From assembly GCF_009687885.1 (NCBI RefSeq), contig NZ_BLAF01000029.1, positions 77,924 through 141,923 of the forward strand: 64,000 bases of DNA. The letters run 5' to 3'. Below are positions 16,585-25,207 of the stretch, piece after piece; position 1 is the first letter of the stretch; the number at the start of each line of letters is the position of its first letter. Under the pieces are notes generated by a model. That model saw nothing but the letters and a program-made list of their open reading frames with translations, had not been told where the DNA came from and did no database searches. Source of the stretch: Acrocarpospora pleiomorpha (GTDB taxonomy: Bacteria > Actinomycetota > Actinomycetes > Streptosporangiales > Streptosporangiaceae). Made by a program: the position numbers and the translations under genes.

Positions 16585-18969
16585 GTGTCCGGGATGTGGC
16601 TCAGGCTGGAGATACGGCGGCGGTGGCGGTCGCTGGTGGTGCTGGCGTTGCTGATCGCGTTCGCGGCCGGGACGGTGCTGGCGGCGGTGGCGGGGGCGCG
16701 GCGCGGGGCGACGGCGATCGACCGGCTGGTGGCGGTGACGTTGCCGTTCGACGCGGTCGTGGTGCCTAGCATTCCGGGGTTCGACTGGGAGCGGGTCCGG
16801 GCGTTGCCGTCGGTGGCGGCGCTGATGACCTTCCCGCTCACGCCCGGCTACACGGTCCTGGATCCGCCGGGAGTCTTCCCGGACATGCCGATACCCGGGG
16901 ATGCGAGCACGTGGCAGACGATCGAGAAGCCGGTCGTGCTGGAGGGAAGGCTGCCGTCCTCCGGCCGGGTGGACGAAGTGGTGATTCTCCCGAAATTTAC
17001 GGAAACGTATGGCAAGCGGGTCGGGGATACGGTCACCGTCCGGCTGACCACGCCCGAGGCGGTCGACGCGATTCTGAGCAAGGGCCCGAGCGGTGACCTG
17101 TCCTACACCGGGCCGACGCTGACCGCGCGGATCGTGGGGGTGATCCGCTCCCCGTGGTTCTCCGACACGATCGAGTCCAAGGGCGAGGTCATCTTCCCAC
17201 CCGCCTTTTTCGCGAAATATCGGGACAACGTGATGGGGACCAAGGGGCTGGGGGTGGTCCAGGCCCTGGTCCGGCTGAAGGGCGGCCCCGCGGCGCTGCC
17301 CACGTTCAAGCGCGAGCTGGCGCAGGCCACCGGCCGCTCCAGCATCGACGTCTGGCCCGGCGAGGAGCTGAAGACCACCGAGCAGCAGTTCCTGGTCTTC
17401 CAGTCGCTGTCGCTGCTCGCCTTCGGCCTGGCCGTGCTGGCGGCCGCGCTGGTCCTGATCGGCCAGTCGGTCACCCGGTACACCGCCGCCACGGCGGCCG
17501 ACCTGCACCAGCTGCGCGCGGTCGGGATGACCCCCCGGCAGGGCGTCGGCAACGCCTCCCTCGGCCCGGTGCTGGCGGCGACCGCCGGCGCGGTGCTGGG
17601 CGTCGGCCTGGCGTACGGGGCCTCGAACTGGATGCCGGCCGGGGCGGCGGCCCTGCTCGAACCGGACCCGGGCCTGGACTTCGACGCGCTGATCTTGATC
17701 CCCGGCGCGCTGGCCGTCCCGGCGGCGGTCGCCCTCGCCGCGGCGCTGTCGGCGTCGGCTGCCCTCGGCCGCCTCGGCTCCCGCCCGTTCCGCCGCTCCG
17801 CCGTGGCCACCCTGGCCGCGCGGGCCAACCTGCCGGTGCCCGCCGTGGTCGGCACCCGCTTCGCGCTGGAACCCGGCCAGGGCTGCGGCGCCGTCCCGGT
17901 GCGGCCCGCCCTGCTCGGCACGGTCACCGGGGTGCTCGGCGTGCTGGCCGCCTTCACCTTCTCCAGCGGCGTCACCGACGCGGGCGAGCGCCCGGAACGT
18001 TTCGGCCAGACCTTCCAGGCCGGCATCTACCTCGCCCAGAACGGCAAGGTCCCCGCCGACGACGCGGTGCGCCAGGCTCTCGCCCAGCACCCGGACGTGA
18101 CCGGGGTCACCGGCGACGCGACCGCGGTGGCCCAGTCCGGCAAGACCGCCGTCGCCCTGCACACCTTCGACCAGGGCCCGAAGGCGCTGCCCGTCGTCGT
18201 CAGCGAGGGCCGGCTCCCCCGCGACGACCAGGAGGTCATGCTCGCCGTCAACACGGCCAAGGCGCTCGGCGCGGACGTCGGCGACGAGATCCCGCTGACC
18301 GGCGACCCGGGCCGGGGCACGTTCCGGGTGAGCGGCATCGGCCTGGTCCCGAAGGGCGCGCACAACGAGTACTTCGACGGCGGCCTGGTGACCCCGGCGG
18401 GGTTCGACGCGCTCTTCGACACCTTCAAGTTCTACTCGGTGCTGGTCGCCGTGCGCCCGGGCGTGGATCCGCAGACGCTGATGGACACGGTCAATAAGGT
18501 CCCGGGCGTCGAGTTCGCCATGTACGAGCCGCCGATTCCGCTGGTGCAGCTGGCCCAGATCAGGGACATGGAGATCCTGCCCGTCCTGCTGGCCGCCTTC
18601 CTGGCGCTGCTGGCGGTCGGCGCGGTCGGGCACGTGCTGGCGACCGCCGTACGCCGCCGCAGCCATGAGGTGGCCGTGATGCGCGCGCTCGGCCTGACCC
18701 GCCGCCAGGCCCGCTGGATCGTGGTCACCCAGGCGTCGGTGCTGGCCGTGATCGGCCTGCTGTTCGGCGTGCCGCTGGGGATGGCGCTGGGCCGCACGCT
18801 GTGGCGTCTGGTGGCCGACACCTGGCCGTTCGCGTACGTGCCGCCGGTGGCGTTCTGGGCGCTGATCCTGATCGGCCCCGCCGTCCTGTTCATCGCCAAC
18901 CTGCTGGCCGCCTGGCCGGGGCATCTCGCGGCCAGGCTCAGGGTCGGCCACGTCCTGCGAGCGGAGTGA
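16585..18969 (+). CDS. FtsX-type ABC transporter permease 2
   Basis: 794 residues, parallel over its whole length to the preceding permease: LEIRRRWRSLVVLALLIAFA at the start, GVLGVLAAFTFSSGVTDAGE in the middle and VMRALGLTRRQARWIVVTQA in the C-terminal FtsX domain, ending ARLRVGHVLRAE. The GTG start two bases after the upstream stop is chosen because GGCGGAG lies just upstream; an ATG three codons later is possible. Extracellular domains are less alike than membrane segments, suggesting each permease half recognises something different. Likely partner of the ATPase encoded two genes earlier. Confidence 0.9.
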   Translation: MSGMWLRLEIRRRWRSLVVLALLIAFAAGTVLAAVAGARRGATAIDRLVAVTLPFDAVVVPSIPGFDWERVRALPSVAALMTFPLTPGYTVLDPPGVFPDMPIPGDASTWQTIEKPVVLEGRLPSSGRVDEVVILPKFTETYGKRVGDTVTVRLTTPEAVDAILSKGPSGDLSYTGPTLTARIVGVIRSPWFSDTIESKGEVIFPPAFFAKYRDNVMGTKGLGVVQALVRLKGGPAALPTFKRELAQATGRSSIDVWPGEELKTTEQQFLVFQSLSLLAFGLAVLAAALVLIGQSVTRYTAATAADLHQLRAVGMTPRQGVGNASLGPVLAATAGAVLGVGLAYGASNWMPAGAAALLEPDPGLDFDALILIPGALAVPAAVALAAALSASAALGRLGSRPFRRSAVATLAARANLPVPAVVGTRFALEPGQGCGAVPVRPALLGTVTGVLGVLAAFTFSSGVTDAGERPERFGQTFQAGIYLAQNGKVPADDAVRQALAQHPDVTGVTGDATAVAQSGKTAVALHTFDQGPKALPVVVSEGRLPRDDQEVMLAVNTAKALGADVGDEIPLTGDPGRGTFRVSGIGLVPKGAHNEYFDGGLVTPAGFDALFDTFKFYSVLVAVRPGVDPQTLMDTVNKVPGVEFAMYEPPIPLVQLAQIRDMEILPVLLAAFLALLAVGAVGHVLATAVRRRSHEVAVMRALGLTRRQARWIVVTQASVLAVIGLLFGVPLGMALGRTLWRLVADTWPFAYVPPVAFWALILIGPAVLFIANLLAAWPGHLAARLRVGHVLRAE

Positions 18970-18974
18970 TCCAG

Positions 18975-20945
18975 ATGACCCGTGCTCTCGCGCTCTGGCT
19001 GGGCAGCGCGGCGGCGCTGACCGCGCTGGGCGTCGGCCTCTGGGACGGCACCAACCTGGCCAGCGCAATCGTGGCGGCCGGGTGGGCGGTCACCGCCGCG
19101 GGCTGCCAGCTGGTCGGGCGACCGGCCGTGGCCCGGTGGGCGGTCCTGGTGGCCGTCCTGCAGTCGGCCGCCGCCATCTGGACCACCGCCGTGCCCGTGG
19201 CCATGGCGGGCTGGCTCGCGTTCGCCCTGGCCCTCCCCGACGGGGAGCTGCGCAGCCTCCCGCGCCGCGCCATCGCCGCCGTCGCCGCCGTGCTCGGCGT
19301 CGGCCTGGCCGCCCTGAGCGGCCCGCCCAGCCTGTACGGCCTGGCCGCCGTGCTGGCCGCGGGGACCGGAGCCACCGGCATCATCCTGCGCTGCGGCCAG
19401 GCCTCGCCCCGCCAGCGGGCGGCCCTGCAGTGGACGGGCGCGGGCCTGCTGCTCGCCGGTTCCGCGGGGGCCACCCTGATCGGCCTCTACCTGCTGCTCG
19501 GCATCCCGGCCAACCCGCTCACCTGGCTGGTCGTGGCCCTGGTCGTGGTCCCGGTGGGCGCCCTGCTCGGGCACGTGCCCGCCACCGCCCACGTCGGCGA
19601 CAAGGCCCTGCTCGAAGCGGTCGTCGCGGCCGGTTTCACCGTCATGATCGCCAGCGTGTACCTGGTGGTGGTGCTCGGCCTGGGCCGCCTCCCCGAAGAC
19701 ACCGAACGCGACCTGCTGGTCTCCAGCATGGCCGCGGCCCTGGTCGTGGCCGTGCTCGCCTTCCCGCTCCGGGTCCGGCTGCTGGCCACCGCCCGCGCCA
19801 TCACCGGGCGGGCCGGGGTGCCGCCGGAGGAGGTGCTGGCCACGTTCGGCGCCCGGATGAGCCGCGCCGTCCCGTTCGACGAGCTGCTGCTCCAGCTGGC
19901 CGAGTCGCTCAAGGCGGCCATGGCGCCCGCCGGGGCGGAGATCTGGGTGGGCTCCGACGGCGTGCTGCACCGCACGCTCAGCGTGCCCGACCTGCCCACC
20001 GCCCGTCTTGAGCTCAACGAGCGGGAGCGGATCGTGGTGGGCAGGACGCGGGTCGGGGGCGCGTCCTGGCTGGCCGTCTGGATGCCGGGGCTGCTCAGCG
20101 ACGACGGCGGCCCGATCCGGGTGGCGCCCGCCGCGCATCTGGGCGAGCTGCTCGGCCTGATCGTGGTCCGCCGCCCGGTGGACGCGCCTCCGTTCTCCGA
20201 GGCCGACGACCAGGTGCTGGTCCAGCTCGGCCGCCAGGTCGGCCTGGCTCTGCACAACATGCGCCTGGACTCGGCCCTGCAGGCCTCGCTGGACGAGCTG
20301 CGCCGCCGCAACGAGGAGCTCCAGGCCTCCCGCCTGCGCATCGTCACCGCCGCCGACGCCGCCCGCCGCGCCATCGAGCGCGACCTGCACGACGGCGCCC
20401 AGCAGCATCTGGTGGCGCTGTCGGTGAAGCTCAGCCTGGCCGGGGAGATCATCGCCGAGGAGCCGGGCGCCACCGAGAACCTGTTCGACGAGCTGCGCGC
20501 CGACGTGCAGGGCACGATCGCGGCCCTGCGCGAGCTGGCCCACGGCGTCTACCCGCCGCTGCTGCGCAACCACGGCCTGGACCACGCCCTGCGCTCGGCC
20601 GCCCGCCGCTCCCCGCTGCCCTGCTCGGTGAGCGTGGACCTGCCCCGCCGCTACTCCGAGGAGATCGAGGCGGCCGTCTACTTCTGCTGCCTGGAGGCCA
20701 TCCAGAACGCGGGCAAGCACGCCGGCGCGGACGCCGCCATCACCGTGGACCTGGCAGCCACCGGCGCGCTGCTCCGCTTCGAGGTCGGCGACGACGGCAC
20801 CGGCTTCGCCGTCGGCGACGCCGGGCACGGGTTCGTCAACATGCGGGACCGGCTGGGCGCGATCGGCGGCACCCTCACGGTGGAGTCCGAGCTCGGGGCG
20901 GGCACCCGGATCCGCGGCGAGATTCCCGTCGAAACGAACGTTTGA
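18975..20945 (+). CDS. membrane sensor histidine kinase with GAF-like region
   Basis: 656 residues. About eight membrane helices fill residues 1-280, a GAF-like sensor region follows (about 285-430), then a coiled stretch (LQASLDELRRRNEELQASRL) and the HisKA_3 dimerisation domain with phospho-acceptor His in RAIERDLHDGAQQHLVALS. The catalytic domain shows the N box (CCLEAIQNAGKHAG) and G boxes (VGDDGTGF, GHGFVNMRDRLGAIGG). As last gene of the run, it is the obvious kinase for the receiver-cyclase fusion at the head of the operon; both are of NarL type. The cognate pairing is inferred from position only. Confidence 0.9.
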   Translation: MTRALALWLGSAAALTALGVGLWDGTNLASAIVAAGWAVTAAGCQLVGRPAVARWAVLVAVLQSAAAIWTTAVPVAMAGWLAFALALPDGELRSLPRRAIAAVAAVLGVGLAALSGPPSLYGLAAVLAAGTGATGIILRCGQASPRQRAALQWTGAGLLLAGSAGATLIGLYLLLGIPANPLTWLVVALVVVPVGALLGHVPATAHVGDKALLEAVVAAGFTVMIASVYLVVVLGLGRLPEDTERDLLVSSMAAALVVAVLAFPLRVRLLATARAITGRAGVPPEEVLATFGARMSRAVPFDELLLQLAESLKAAMAPAGAEIWVGSDGVLHRTLSVPDLPTARLELNERERIVVGRTRVGGASWLAVWMPGLLSDDGGPIRVAPAAHLGELLGLIVVRRPVDAPPFSEADDQVLVQLGRQVGLALHNMRLDSALQASLDELRRRNEELQASRLRIVTAADAARRAIERDLHDGAQQHLVALSVKLSLAGEIIAEEPGATENLFDELRADVQGTIAALRELAHGVYPPLLRNHGLDHALRSAARRSPLPCSVSVDLPRRYSEEIEAAVYFCCLEAIQNAGKHAGADAAITVDLAATGALLRFEVGDDGTGFAVGDAGHGFVNMRDRLGAIGGTLTVESELGAGTRIRGEIPVETNV

Positions 20946-20974
20946 CCTGGTGTGCCGCGTGAATGGAAGACATC

Positions 20975-22414
20975 ATGAGTGAGTACGACGCGATCGTCGT
21001 GGGTTCCGGGCCGAACGGCCTGGTGGCGGCGCTGACCATGGCCGAGGCGGGCCGCCGGGTGCTGCTGCTGGAGGGGGCGGAACGTTTCGGCGGCGGCCTG
21101 CGCAGCGCGGAGCTGACGCTGCCGGGCTTCACGCACGACGTGTGCGCGACCGTGCTGGCGCTGTCGCTCGCCTCGCGCGCGCTGCGGGACCGGCTGCCCG
21201 ATCTGGGGGTGGAGTTCGCCCATCCGGAGGTCCCGGCCGCGCACCCGCTCGACGACGGGCCCGCCGTGCTGATCCACCGCGACCCGGCCGCGACGGCCGC
21301 CGGTCTCGGCCGGGACGGCCGCGCCTGGCAGGCCGCCGTCGGCGCGACCGCCCGGGCGGGCTTCCCGCTGGTGGACACGCTGCTGTCGCCGCTCGGCCTG
21401 CCCAGGGCGCCGCTGGCCGCCGCCCGTTACGGCGCGCTCGGCGCGCTCCCCGCGACCGTCCTGGCCCGGTCCCTGTTCCGTACGGCTCCCGCCCGCGCCG
21501 CGTTCGCCGGGATGGCGGCGCACTCGATGCTCGACCTGCGCGCCCCCATCACCGGCGGCTACGGGATGATGCTGGCCTCGCTGGCCCATTCGGTCGGCTG
21601 GCCGGTGGCCAGGGGCGGCTCCCAGGTGCTGGCCGACCTGCTGGTCGAACGGCTCCGCAAGCTGGGCGCGGAGACCGTCTCAGGGCACCCGGTCACCTCA
21701 CTCCGCGATCTTCCCCCGGCCGGAACGGTGCTGCTCGACCTGCCGCCCCGCCAGTTCCTCCAGATCGCCGACCTCCCGGCCGGGTACGCGCGCCGACTCG
21801 GCCGCTTCCGCCACGGCCCCGGCGTCTTCAAGATCGACTGGGCGCTGGACGGTCCGGTCCCGTGGCGCGATCCCGAGATCTCCCGCGCCGGCACCGTCCA
21901 CCTCGGCGGCACCCTGGAGGAGATCACCGCCGGCGAGACCGCCGTGGCGCAGGGCCGACCGGCCGTCAGCCCGTACGTTCTGGTCGTCCAGGCGGGCGTC
22001 GCCGACCCGACCCGGGCGCCTGAGGGGAAGCAGACCCTCTGGGCGTACTGCCATGTGCCCAATGGCTCGGACTATGACATGGCACCGCATATCGAAGCGC
22101 AGATAGAGCGTTTCGCCCCGGGATTCCGCGATCGGGTGCTCGCCCGGCACGTCATGCCGCCCGCCGCGATGCAGTCCCACAATCCCAACTACATCGGCGG
22201 CGACATCGGTGGCGGGGCCGCCGACCTCGGGCAGTTCTTCGGACGTCCCCTGTACAGCCTCAAGCCTTGGCGTACCCCGCTCAAGGGCGTCTACCTCTGC
22301 TCGGCCAGCACCCCGCCAGGCGCGGGCGTGCACGGCATGAGCGGCCACCACGCGGCCCGCCTGGCCCTGGCGGACCTCAGATCGGGACGAGTTCGCGGAG
22401 CCGGGCGGGCGTGA
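20975..22414 (+). CDS. FAD-dependent phytoene dehydrogenase-like oxidoreductase
   Basis: 479 residues. N-terminal FAD Rossmann motif VVGSGPNGLVAALTMAEAG and RVLLLEGAERFGGGLRSAEL, and a C-terminal FAD-binding segment (GVYLCSASTPPGAGVHGMSG) typical of the CrtI/phytoene desaturase-like amine-oxidase superfamily. The substrate is unknown; there are no carotenoid genes nearby, so a literal desaturase role is not supported. The ATG at 20975 has GGAAGA upstream and is preferred to an ATG four codons earlier. It follows the kinase gene by 29 bp and overlaps the convergent REC-only gene by 38 bp at the 3' end. Confidence 0.88.
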   Translation: MSEYDAIVVGSGPNGLVAALTMAEAGRRVLLLEGAERFGGGLRSAELTLPGFTHDVCATVLALSLASRALRDRLPDLGVEFAHPEVPAAHPLDDGPAVLIHRDPAATAAGLGRDGRAWQAAVGATARAGFPLVDTLLSPLGLPRAPLAAARYGALGALPATVLARSLFRTAPARAAFAGMAAHSMLDLRAPITGGYGMMLASLAHSVGWPVARGGSQVLADLLVERLRKLGAETVSGHPVTSLRDLPPAGTVLLDLPPRQFLQIADLPAGYARRLGRFRHGPGVFKIDWALDGPVPWRDPEISRAGTVHLGGTLEEITAGETAVAQGRPAVSPYVLVVQAGVADPTRAPEGKQTLWAYCHVPNGSDYDMAPHIEAQIERFAPGFRDRVLARHVMPPAAMQSHNPNYIGGDIGGGAADLGQFFGRPLYSLKPWRTPLKGVYLCSASTPPGAGVHGMSGHHAARLALADLRSGRVRGAGRA

Positions 22415-22751
22415 GGTTCTCCTTGCGGATGTAGCCGGTGGCCCCGCAGGTGTGCGCGTCGGGGGGAAGGTCCTCCGCCGCGTACGTGGAGACCAGCACG
22501 ACGGCGGTGTCCGGATGGCTGGCGAGGATGCGGCGGGTGGCCTCGATGCCGTTGATGCCGGGCAGGTTGATGTCCATCAGGATCACGGTGGGGCGGGTGC
22601 GGGCGACCTCGGCGAGGGCGTCCTCGCCTGAGACGGCTTCGGCGATCACCCGCCACCCGGCGACCAGGGCGACGAGCCGGCGGGCGGCTGCTCGAAACGG
22701 TCCCTGGTCGTCGACTATCAGTACGTTCACTCGCACTTCGACGGGCCCCAT
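22377..22751 (-). CDS. stand-alone response regulator receiver
   Basis: 124 residues, essentially one receiver domain: acidic pocket in VLIVDDQ, phospho-acceptor Asp in VILMDINLPGINGIEA, switch Ser/Thr in VVLVSTYA, and Lys in YIRKEN. No output domain follows; the protein ends at the last helix. Such proteins act through protein-protein contact or as phosphate sinks. A GTG five codons downstream of the chosen ATG is an alternative start. Its 3' end overlaps the convergent oxidoreductase gene by 38 bp. No kinase is adjacent; the kinase ending at 20945 is the nearest. Confidence 0.85.
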   Translation of the reverse strand: MGPVEVRVNVLIVDDQGPFRAAARRLVALVAGWRVIAEAVSGEDALAEVARTRPTVILMDINLPGINGIEATRRILASHPDTAVVLVSTYAAEDLPPDAHTCGATGYIRKENLTPARLRELVPI

Positions 22752-22792
22752 GTCTCCCAGCCTGCCCCATCGGGCCCGCCCTGGTGAGGGTG

Positions 22793-23461
22793 TTATCCCC
22801 CCTGTTCGGCGAGGTAGAGCAGCACGGCGAGCACCCGGCGGTTGACCTCGGGGGTGGATTCGAGGCCGAGTTTGGCGAACAGCACGCTGATGTGCTTCTC
22901 CACCGACTTCTCGCTCAGGTAGAGGGTCTCCCCCACGGCGGCGTTGCTCTTCCCCTGGGCGATCTGGGCGAGCACGTCGCGTTCCCTGGGGGTCAGCGTG
23001 GCCAGCGGCGAGGCCCGGCGTTTCATCGAGTCGGCGAGGATGCCCTCGACCACGATCGGATCGATGACCGAGCCGCCGCGCGCGACGGCGCGCACCGCCT
23101 CGACCAGCTGGCCGGGCTCGCCGACCCGTTCCTTGAGCAGGTAGGCGCGGCCCGCGCTGCCCCCCGCCAGCAACATCGTGGCGTAGGAGGGCTCGGCGTA
23201 CTGCGAGAGCACCACGACGCCGGTGGACGGACGGCTGGCGCGCAGCTTGGTGGCGGCCTGGATGCCCTCGTCGGAGGAGGTCGGGGGCATGCGCACGTCG
23301 GTGACGACCACGTCGGGCTGGTGGGTCTCGACGGCCGCGAGCAACTCGGGCAGGTCGGCGCAGGCGGCCACCACCTGGAGCTCCGGATCGCGGGACAGCA
23401 CGCGCTCGACGCCTTCCCGGATCAGCAGCGAGTCTTCCGCGATCACTACCCGCAACGTCAC
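22793..23461 (-). CDS. NarL/LuxR-family response regulator
   Basis: 222 residues. Receiver with VVIAEDSLLIREGV, phospho-acceptor Asp in VVTDVRMPPTSSDEG, and Lys in YLLKERV, followed by a LuxR HTH (LTPRERDVLAQIAQGKSNAA then LYLSEKSVEKHISVLFAKLG). The MPPTxxDEG loop is shared with the receiver-cyclase fusion and with the regulator at 38.9 kb, so these belong to one actinobacterial subfamily. The GTG at 23461 is directly before the receiver. No kinase gene is adjacent; the partner is unknown. Confidence 0.92.
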   Translation of the reverse strand: MTLRVVIAEDSLLIREGVERVLSRDPELQVVAACADLPELLAAVETHQPDVVVTDVRMPPTSSDEGIQAATKLRASRPSTGVVVLSQYAEPSYATMLLAGGSAGRAYLLKERVGEPGQLVEAVRAVARGGSVIDPIVVEGILADSMKRRASPLATLTPRERDVLAQIAQGKSNAAVGETLYLSEKSVEKHISVLFAKLGLESTPEVNRRVLAVLLYLAEQGG

Positions 23462-23486
23462 GCGCCGCAGCTTACACCTGGTGGCC

Positions 23487-24554
23487 TTACGCCAGTTCGG
23501 CGGCGATGGCCGCGGCGAAGGCGTCCACGTCGGCCTCGGTGAGGTCGAAGGCGCACATCCAGCGGACCTCGCCGATGTCGGCGTTCCAGGTGTAGAAGCG
23601 GAAGCGCTCGCGCAGCCGGTCGGCCGCGGCGGCGGGCAGCCGGGCGAAGACCGCGTTGGCCTGCACCGGCCGGGTGATCTCGACGCCGCCGATGCCCTCG
23701 ACGGCCGCCGCCAGCCGCCTGGCCATCGCGTTGGCCTGGCGGGCGTTGCGCAGCCACAGGTCGCCCGCCAGCAGCGCCTCGAACTGCACGGAGACGAAGC
23801 GCATCTTGGAGGCCAGCTGCATGCTCGTCTTGCGCAGGTACGGCAGCCCGCGCGCGGCCGCCGGATTGAGCACGACCACGGCCTCGCCAAGCAGCAGGCC
23901 GATCTTGGTGCCGCCGAAGGAGAGCACGTCCACGCCCGCGTCCGTGGTGAGCGCCCGCAGCGGCACGTCGAGGGCGGCGGCCGCGTTGGTGATCCTCGCC
24001 CCGTCCATGTGCACGAGCAGACCCAGCTCGTGCGCGTGCGCGCAGACGGCCTTGATCTCGTCGACCGTGTAGAGGGTGCCGAGCTCGGTGGCGTTGGACA
24101 GCGAGACGACCCGGGGCTGGGCCCGGTGCACGTCGCCGAAGCCCCACGCCTGCCGGTCGATCAGGGCGGGCGTGAGCTTGCCGTCGGGGGTGGCCACGGG
24201 CAGCATCTTGAGCCCGGCGACCACCTCGGGGGCTCCCCCCTCGTCGGTGTTGATGTGAGCGCTCTCGGCGCAGATGACCGCCTCCCAGGGCGCGCACATG
24301 GCGCGCAGCGAGACCACGTTCGCGGCCGTGCCGTTGAACACCGGCCAGGTCCTGGCCTCCTCGCCGAAGTGCGCCTGGAAGATCTCCTGGAGCGCCTCGG
24401 TGTAGACGTCGTCGCCGTAGGCGACCTGGTGGCCGCCATTCGCGAGCGCGATGGCGGCCAGGATCTCCGGATGCACGCCGGCGTAGTTGTCGCTGGCGAA
24501 GCTCGTCACGGCCGGGTCGTGACGCCGGATCGCATGGGTGGGCACGCGCGTCAT
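23487..24554 (-). CDS. threonine aldolase/beta-eliminating lyase family enzyme
   Basis: 355 residues, fold-type I PLP enzyme. Landmarks: SFASDNYAGVHPEILAAI near the start, active-site His in CAESAHINTDEGG, Asp in LLVHMDGARI, and the PLP Lys in LSFGGTKIGLL. Low-specificity threonine aldolases cleave L-threonine-type beta-hydroxy amino acids to glycine and an aldehyde. Length and motifs match, but this subgroup is also called beta-eliminating lyase-related, so the substrate is open. Its ATG overlaps the stop of the SDR gene (ATGA), making it third in an operon with DUF6421 and SDR genes. Confidence 0.85.
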   Translation of the reverse strand: MTRVPTHAIRRHDPAVTSFASDNYAGVHPEILAAIALANGGHQVAYGDDVYTEALQEIFQAHFGEEARTWPVFNGTAANVVSLRAMCAPWEAVICAESAHINTDEGGAPEVVAGLKMLPVATPDGKLTPALIDRQAWGFGDVHRAQPRVVSLSNATELGTLYTVDEIKAVCAHAHELGLLVHMDGARITNAAAALDVPLRALTTDAGVDVLSFGGTKIGLLLGEAVVVLNPAAARGLPYLRKTSMQLASKMRFVSVQFEALLAGDLWLRNARQANAMARRLAAAVEGIGGVEITRPVQANAVFARLPAAAADRLRERFRFYTWNADIGEVRWMCAFDLTEADVDAFAAAIAAELA

Positions 24555-25207
24555 CCCGTCAGGTCGATGCGGCGGCCGTTGACCTCGCCGGCCGGCGTGT
24601 CCCACAGGTCGCTGAGGGCGATGGCGAGGTCGGCCACGTCGGTGAAGCCCTTGAACTCCCGGCCAGGGGCGGCGACGGCGCGCATCGCGTCGTGCACGAG
24701 CGCCGTCACGACGAGGATCACCGCGGCCGAATCGGTGCCCTTGAGCGCGTCGGCGAAGGCCAGCGTCCACGCCTCGGCGGCGGCCTTGGCGGCGGCGTAG
24801 GCGGCGTTGCCCTGGGTGGGACGCTCGGCGGCCTTGGCGGAGACGATCGCGAACCGGCCGTCGGCGGAGGCCCGCAGCAGCGGTTCGAAGGCCAGCGTGA
24901 CGTGCTGGAGCGTGCGGATCAGCAGATCGTGCAGGAACGCCCAGTCCTCGAGCGAGGTCTCGGCGAAGCTCGGCGACCCGCGCCAGCCGCCGACCAGGTG
25001 GATGATCCCGTCCACCCGCCCGTGCTCGGCCTTGACCCGCTCAGCCAGCTCCTGTACGGCCCGCTGATCCAGCAGGTCCACCGGCAGCGACCCGTCGGCG
25101 CCGGACTTGTCCACGCCGATGACGGTGTCACCGAGCCCGGTGAACCGGCGGACGACGGCCTGCCCGGCCGGACCGCCCGCCCCGGCGATGAGAATGACCC
25201 GCGACAT
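24551..25207 (-). CDS. short-chain dehydrogenase/reductase
   Basis: 218 residues. N-terminal cofactor motif ILIAGAGGPAGQAVVRRF, conserved Asp then IIHLVGGWRG, catalytic Ser in FAIVSAKAAERP and the YxxxK pair in AAYAAAKAAAEAW; these match classical SDRs. The substrate is not evident. It overlaps the upstream DUF6421 stop by one base (TGATG) and the downstream aldolase start by four, so all three proteins are co-translated, pointing to one pathway involving an amino or hydroxy acid. Confidence 0.88.
   Translation of the reverse strand: MSRVILIAGAGGPAGQAVVRRFTGLGDTVIGVDKSGADGSLPVDLLDQRAVQELAERVKAEHGRVDGIIHLVGGWRGSPSFAETSLEDWAFLHDLLIRTLQHVTLAFEPLLRASADGRFAIVSAKAAERPTQGNAAYAAAKAAAEAWTLAFADALKGTDSAAVILVVTALVHDAMRAVAAPGREFKGFTDVADLAIALSDLWDTPAGEVNGRRIDLTG

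Noticed and set aside
16447..19068. 873-codon open frame antisense to the second permease
   Set aside because: Arg/His/Gly/Gln-rich low-complexity translation, typical of the opposite strand of a GC-rich gene, with no domain.
20975..22414. Carotenoid biosynthesis gene
   Set aside because: The FAD fold is phytoene-desaturase-like, but no phytoene synthase, GGPP synthase or cyclase gene is in the neighbourhood.
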